DNA of 64,000 nucleotides from Ifrita kowaldi (Eukaryota; Chordata; Aves; Passeriformes; Cinclosomatidae), in contig VZRS01000480.1 of the NCBI GenBank assembly GCA_013398055.1, positions 62,001 through 126,000 of the forward strand, written 5' to 3'. Positions within the stretch are counted from its first letter, which is position 1, and every line of letters begins with the position of its first letter. A program made the position numbers and the translations under genes. The notes under the pieces were generated by a model that saw only the letters and a program-made list of their open reading frames with translations, did not search any database and was not told the DNA's origin. Shown here in pieces: positions 61,682-64,000 of this stretch.

Positions 61682-64000
61682 ACACCCAGGTCTCTGCCAT
61701 GTGATAAACATAACAAAAAATACAACTTATCCAGTAGTGTGCAGCAATAAATGATTGCATTGTGGTTTTTTATCTAATTTTTATACTGTGTATGAAATTA
61801 ACAGAAGGAGGAAAAACAGCTAATATGATGCTGATAGATTGCTAATAATCAATATGTATCATACCTAACAAATGTAACTAGGAAGAGTCAAGGGAGTATC
61901 TTTTTTTATTCACAGTCTTTCTAGCTGCCTAAACGTGATTGTTATACTGAATCACAGATTGATATTTCCTGGCAACATATTTACATAAAAGGAAGTCAAA
62001 CAAAAAAATTTTGCCAGGAAAATTCTCAGTGCCCAAGACTGTGTTCACATTCATTTTAACTCTCTCTTGTGACTGAATAGGTTACTCCAGCCTTGCTCTC
62101 AGCAATTGATTGGTGACTCTCCTCCCTTTTGCAGGGATGGAACATAAGAAGCTGTGTAAAATGGAAGAAGCTTTTGGAGTGCCATACAGGCATGAAAGAA
62201 AAATCTTTTTGTCCGTGATTTGAAGACTGCTGCGGGTGTTTAACCATCTGTATCTCTCCAAGAAGTGAAGGTTGCTAAGTGACCAGTACTACTTACCCAA
62301 TACTGAATCAACCAAACTGTTTATTCCTCCCTCTTTCTGTTGCTGAGGCCAGTTGGGTCCCAAATATGCTCATGTCTGCGAGTCATGATGCACACGAGTG
62401 CAGCCAAAACTCTGCTTGGCATACCACTCCAGCCAATAGTTTCCCCATAGATTTTCTTGGAGGTTGCTGTGAAATTCATGGCAAGCATAGCTGGCTCTCA
62501 TTATGCTAAACAGCCCTTCCACAAACACCTGAAGGCAGCAAATAGCTCAGTGTGGGATGTCAGTGAGGGGGCTGTGTTCTGTGTTTCCCTAATAGATGCT
62601 CTGGGAAGTGGTGTGATGATGTGCTGTTACCACCAGCAAAGGCTGTTTCCTAAAGGAATATTGATAGAGAAAGGTCTGACCTATTCACCATCAATTCCAT
62701 CCGTATTAGAAACGCTAAGGAATAGAGCTGCAATAAGAGCTTTATATCTGTATTCCCAGTGTCACAGTGTGCATTACAGGAGTGCTTTGCATTGGCAGTC
62801 GAGTGCAGTACATAAATGAAGAAGAAATGAGCATCTGACTCTGCTCCAAGCTGTGCCATGGACAAATGACCTTATGCTCTGCATGGGGAGTATGAATATA
62901 ACAACACCTTCCTTGCTAAAGCGACTTGAGAAGCTGCGTAAAAGAGTAGAGCATTAATGCCCCTACCTGGTAAGATGCAAACATGGGTTTGTTTTATAAA
63001 ACAGTAATAATAATGTGCCTATATTTTGATGAGGTGATAAGATGTGCCTTTCCCATCAAGTGACTGTAAAAGCTGATGCAATGGAGTTCAAGATTTCTTT
63101 TCTTTCTGCGTAGTATTTCTTTTTCTGTGAGGATTTCTTTTTCTCAGTTTGCAGCTGATTGGGGGGTTGTTTTTAAACTGCAGGCGCAGGTATTTACAGT
63201 GCAAACCAGGTCCTCAGTTATTCAGAGAGGGTATAGTTGTGCTGTATGGGAAAGATCTTGTGTAGCAGTGGGTTTTGGGAAAGAATTAGGGCTGGGATGA
63301 GCTGGGCATTCTGGAGAAGATGGAGTTGAAGGCAGCCCCAAGAACAAGTTATGCAAGGAATGCATAATCCTCAAGGAATGCTGATTTCCATTCTTTTAGT
63401 TGGAATCATGCAATATACATTCTTAGCCTGTGTGCAACCTGTCATGAGACTATTTGGTGATTGCACTTGTCAGTTATTTCTAACCTGTCATTTATTAACC
63501 TACCAGGTCCATTTCCAGCCTGGTTTGGTGAGCCACATGTGGGGTTACACTCAAGTGCTTTAAATTAAAAACTTCTCATAGGAAACTCCTGAATTTTCTT
63601 GAAGCTGTAGCCTCTGTTCTTGATTTTGGCCAATTGCTTCCATGCATGTTCTTTTCCTTTAATATTTTCTTTCAGTGTCTGTCTCCTAGTGTTTTTATTA
63701 TTTAGCAGACTACTTAGCATTCACATGAAGCACCTATAAATAGTCTGGCTTATGTGGGAGTATCTTCTAATAAAATATACTGGACAAGGAGGACTTTGAC
63801 AAGTGTGCGAAACAAGAGTGCTAGATTTACGATCTCTAATTATGAAAAACAGCAGAAGGTAAGTTATAGGAGCAACTATATCTCAGACCCCAAATGGTGA
63901 CGTGAGCTTTGTGTAGAGACTTTCTAAATATTTCGAAGATTGAACCCCCCGTGGTGGCTGTCTGCAACCTCCACCACAGCAGTGGGGAGTTCACACCCTC
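61682..64000. other. Noncoding DNA to the end of the window
   Basis: No gene is supported; frames such as 62457-62819 (+, 120 codons) are not recognised and lie in AT-rich, CpG-poor DNA. No CR1 tail or further LTR is seen. Composition drops back to window average immediately after the LTR, which supports the view that the CpG-rich block is inserted. Confidence 0.5.

Noticed and set aside
1..64000. CRISPR arrays, bacterial operons, riboswitches, tRNA or rRNA genes
   Set aside because: The sequence is clearly vertebrate nuclear DNA; no regularly spaced repeats, tRNA B-box in a cloverleaf context or rRNA similarity was seen.

Overview
The window looks like nuclear DNA from a bird, probably a songbird. 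Three fragments match the 3' end of the CR1 LINE, including the heavily repeated CATAGAAT / ATTCTATG tail motif and the conserved block around CCCCCTGCCATGG. Several LTRs of a type I associate with avian (passerine) endogenous retroviruses are also present. Base composition is AT-rich and CpG-poor everywhere except one short CpG-rich block. Repeat density is low, as usual in birds. The species and chromosome cannot be determined from the sequence alone.

I find no convincing protein-coding gene. The open reading frames are short (longest about 152 codons), overlap on opposite strands and match no family I recognise. I could not chain splice-bounded exons into a plausible protein. The window is therefore best read as a gene desert or the interior of a very long intron. 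It contains scattered transposon remnants and several AT-rich, homeodomain/octamer-motif-rich stretches that may be conserved noncoding elements.

Layout: 1-15.9 kb is single-copy noncoding DNA with small tandem repeats at 1.2 and 9.0 kb. A 23-bp tandem repeat lies at 15.9 kb and a CR1 tail at 17.5 kb. From 17.6 to 26.3 kb nothing specific is seen. A 30-base T run sits at 26.4 kb, followed by a solo LTR at 27.1-27.4 kb with octamer and TATA box. From 27.4 to 38.1 kb the DNA is noncoding. At 38.1-39.1 kb a minus-strand retroviral remnant (LTR plus polypurine tract) is interrupted by a younger solo LTR. From 39.1 to 54.0 kb the DNA is noncoding, then CR1 tails occur at 54.0 and 59.6 kb. At 60.76-61.68 kb there is a 912-bp LTR-like unit on the minus strand.

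The most interesting structure is that 60.8-61.7 kb element. The window's only CpG-island-like block lies inside a unit that starts TGT, ends ACA and is flanked by perfect 5-bp direct repeats (CCATT on the + strand). This suggests that the 'CpG island', with its near-perfect CTCF-type motif and start-codon contexts on both strands, was delivered by a retroelement rather than being a host gene promoter. Its first ~148 bp match the solo LTR at 38.6 kb, but the bodies of the two LTRs look unrelated. The second notable structure is the nested insertion at 38.6 kb. Removing the younger LTR and one copy of its ACATC duplication brings a purine run directly against the start of the older LTR, which independently supports both calls.
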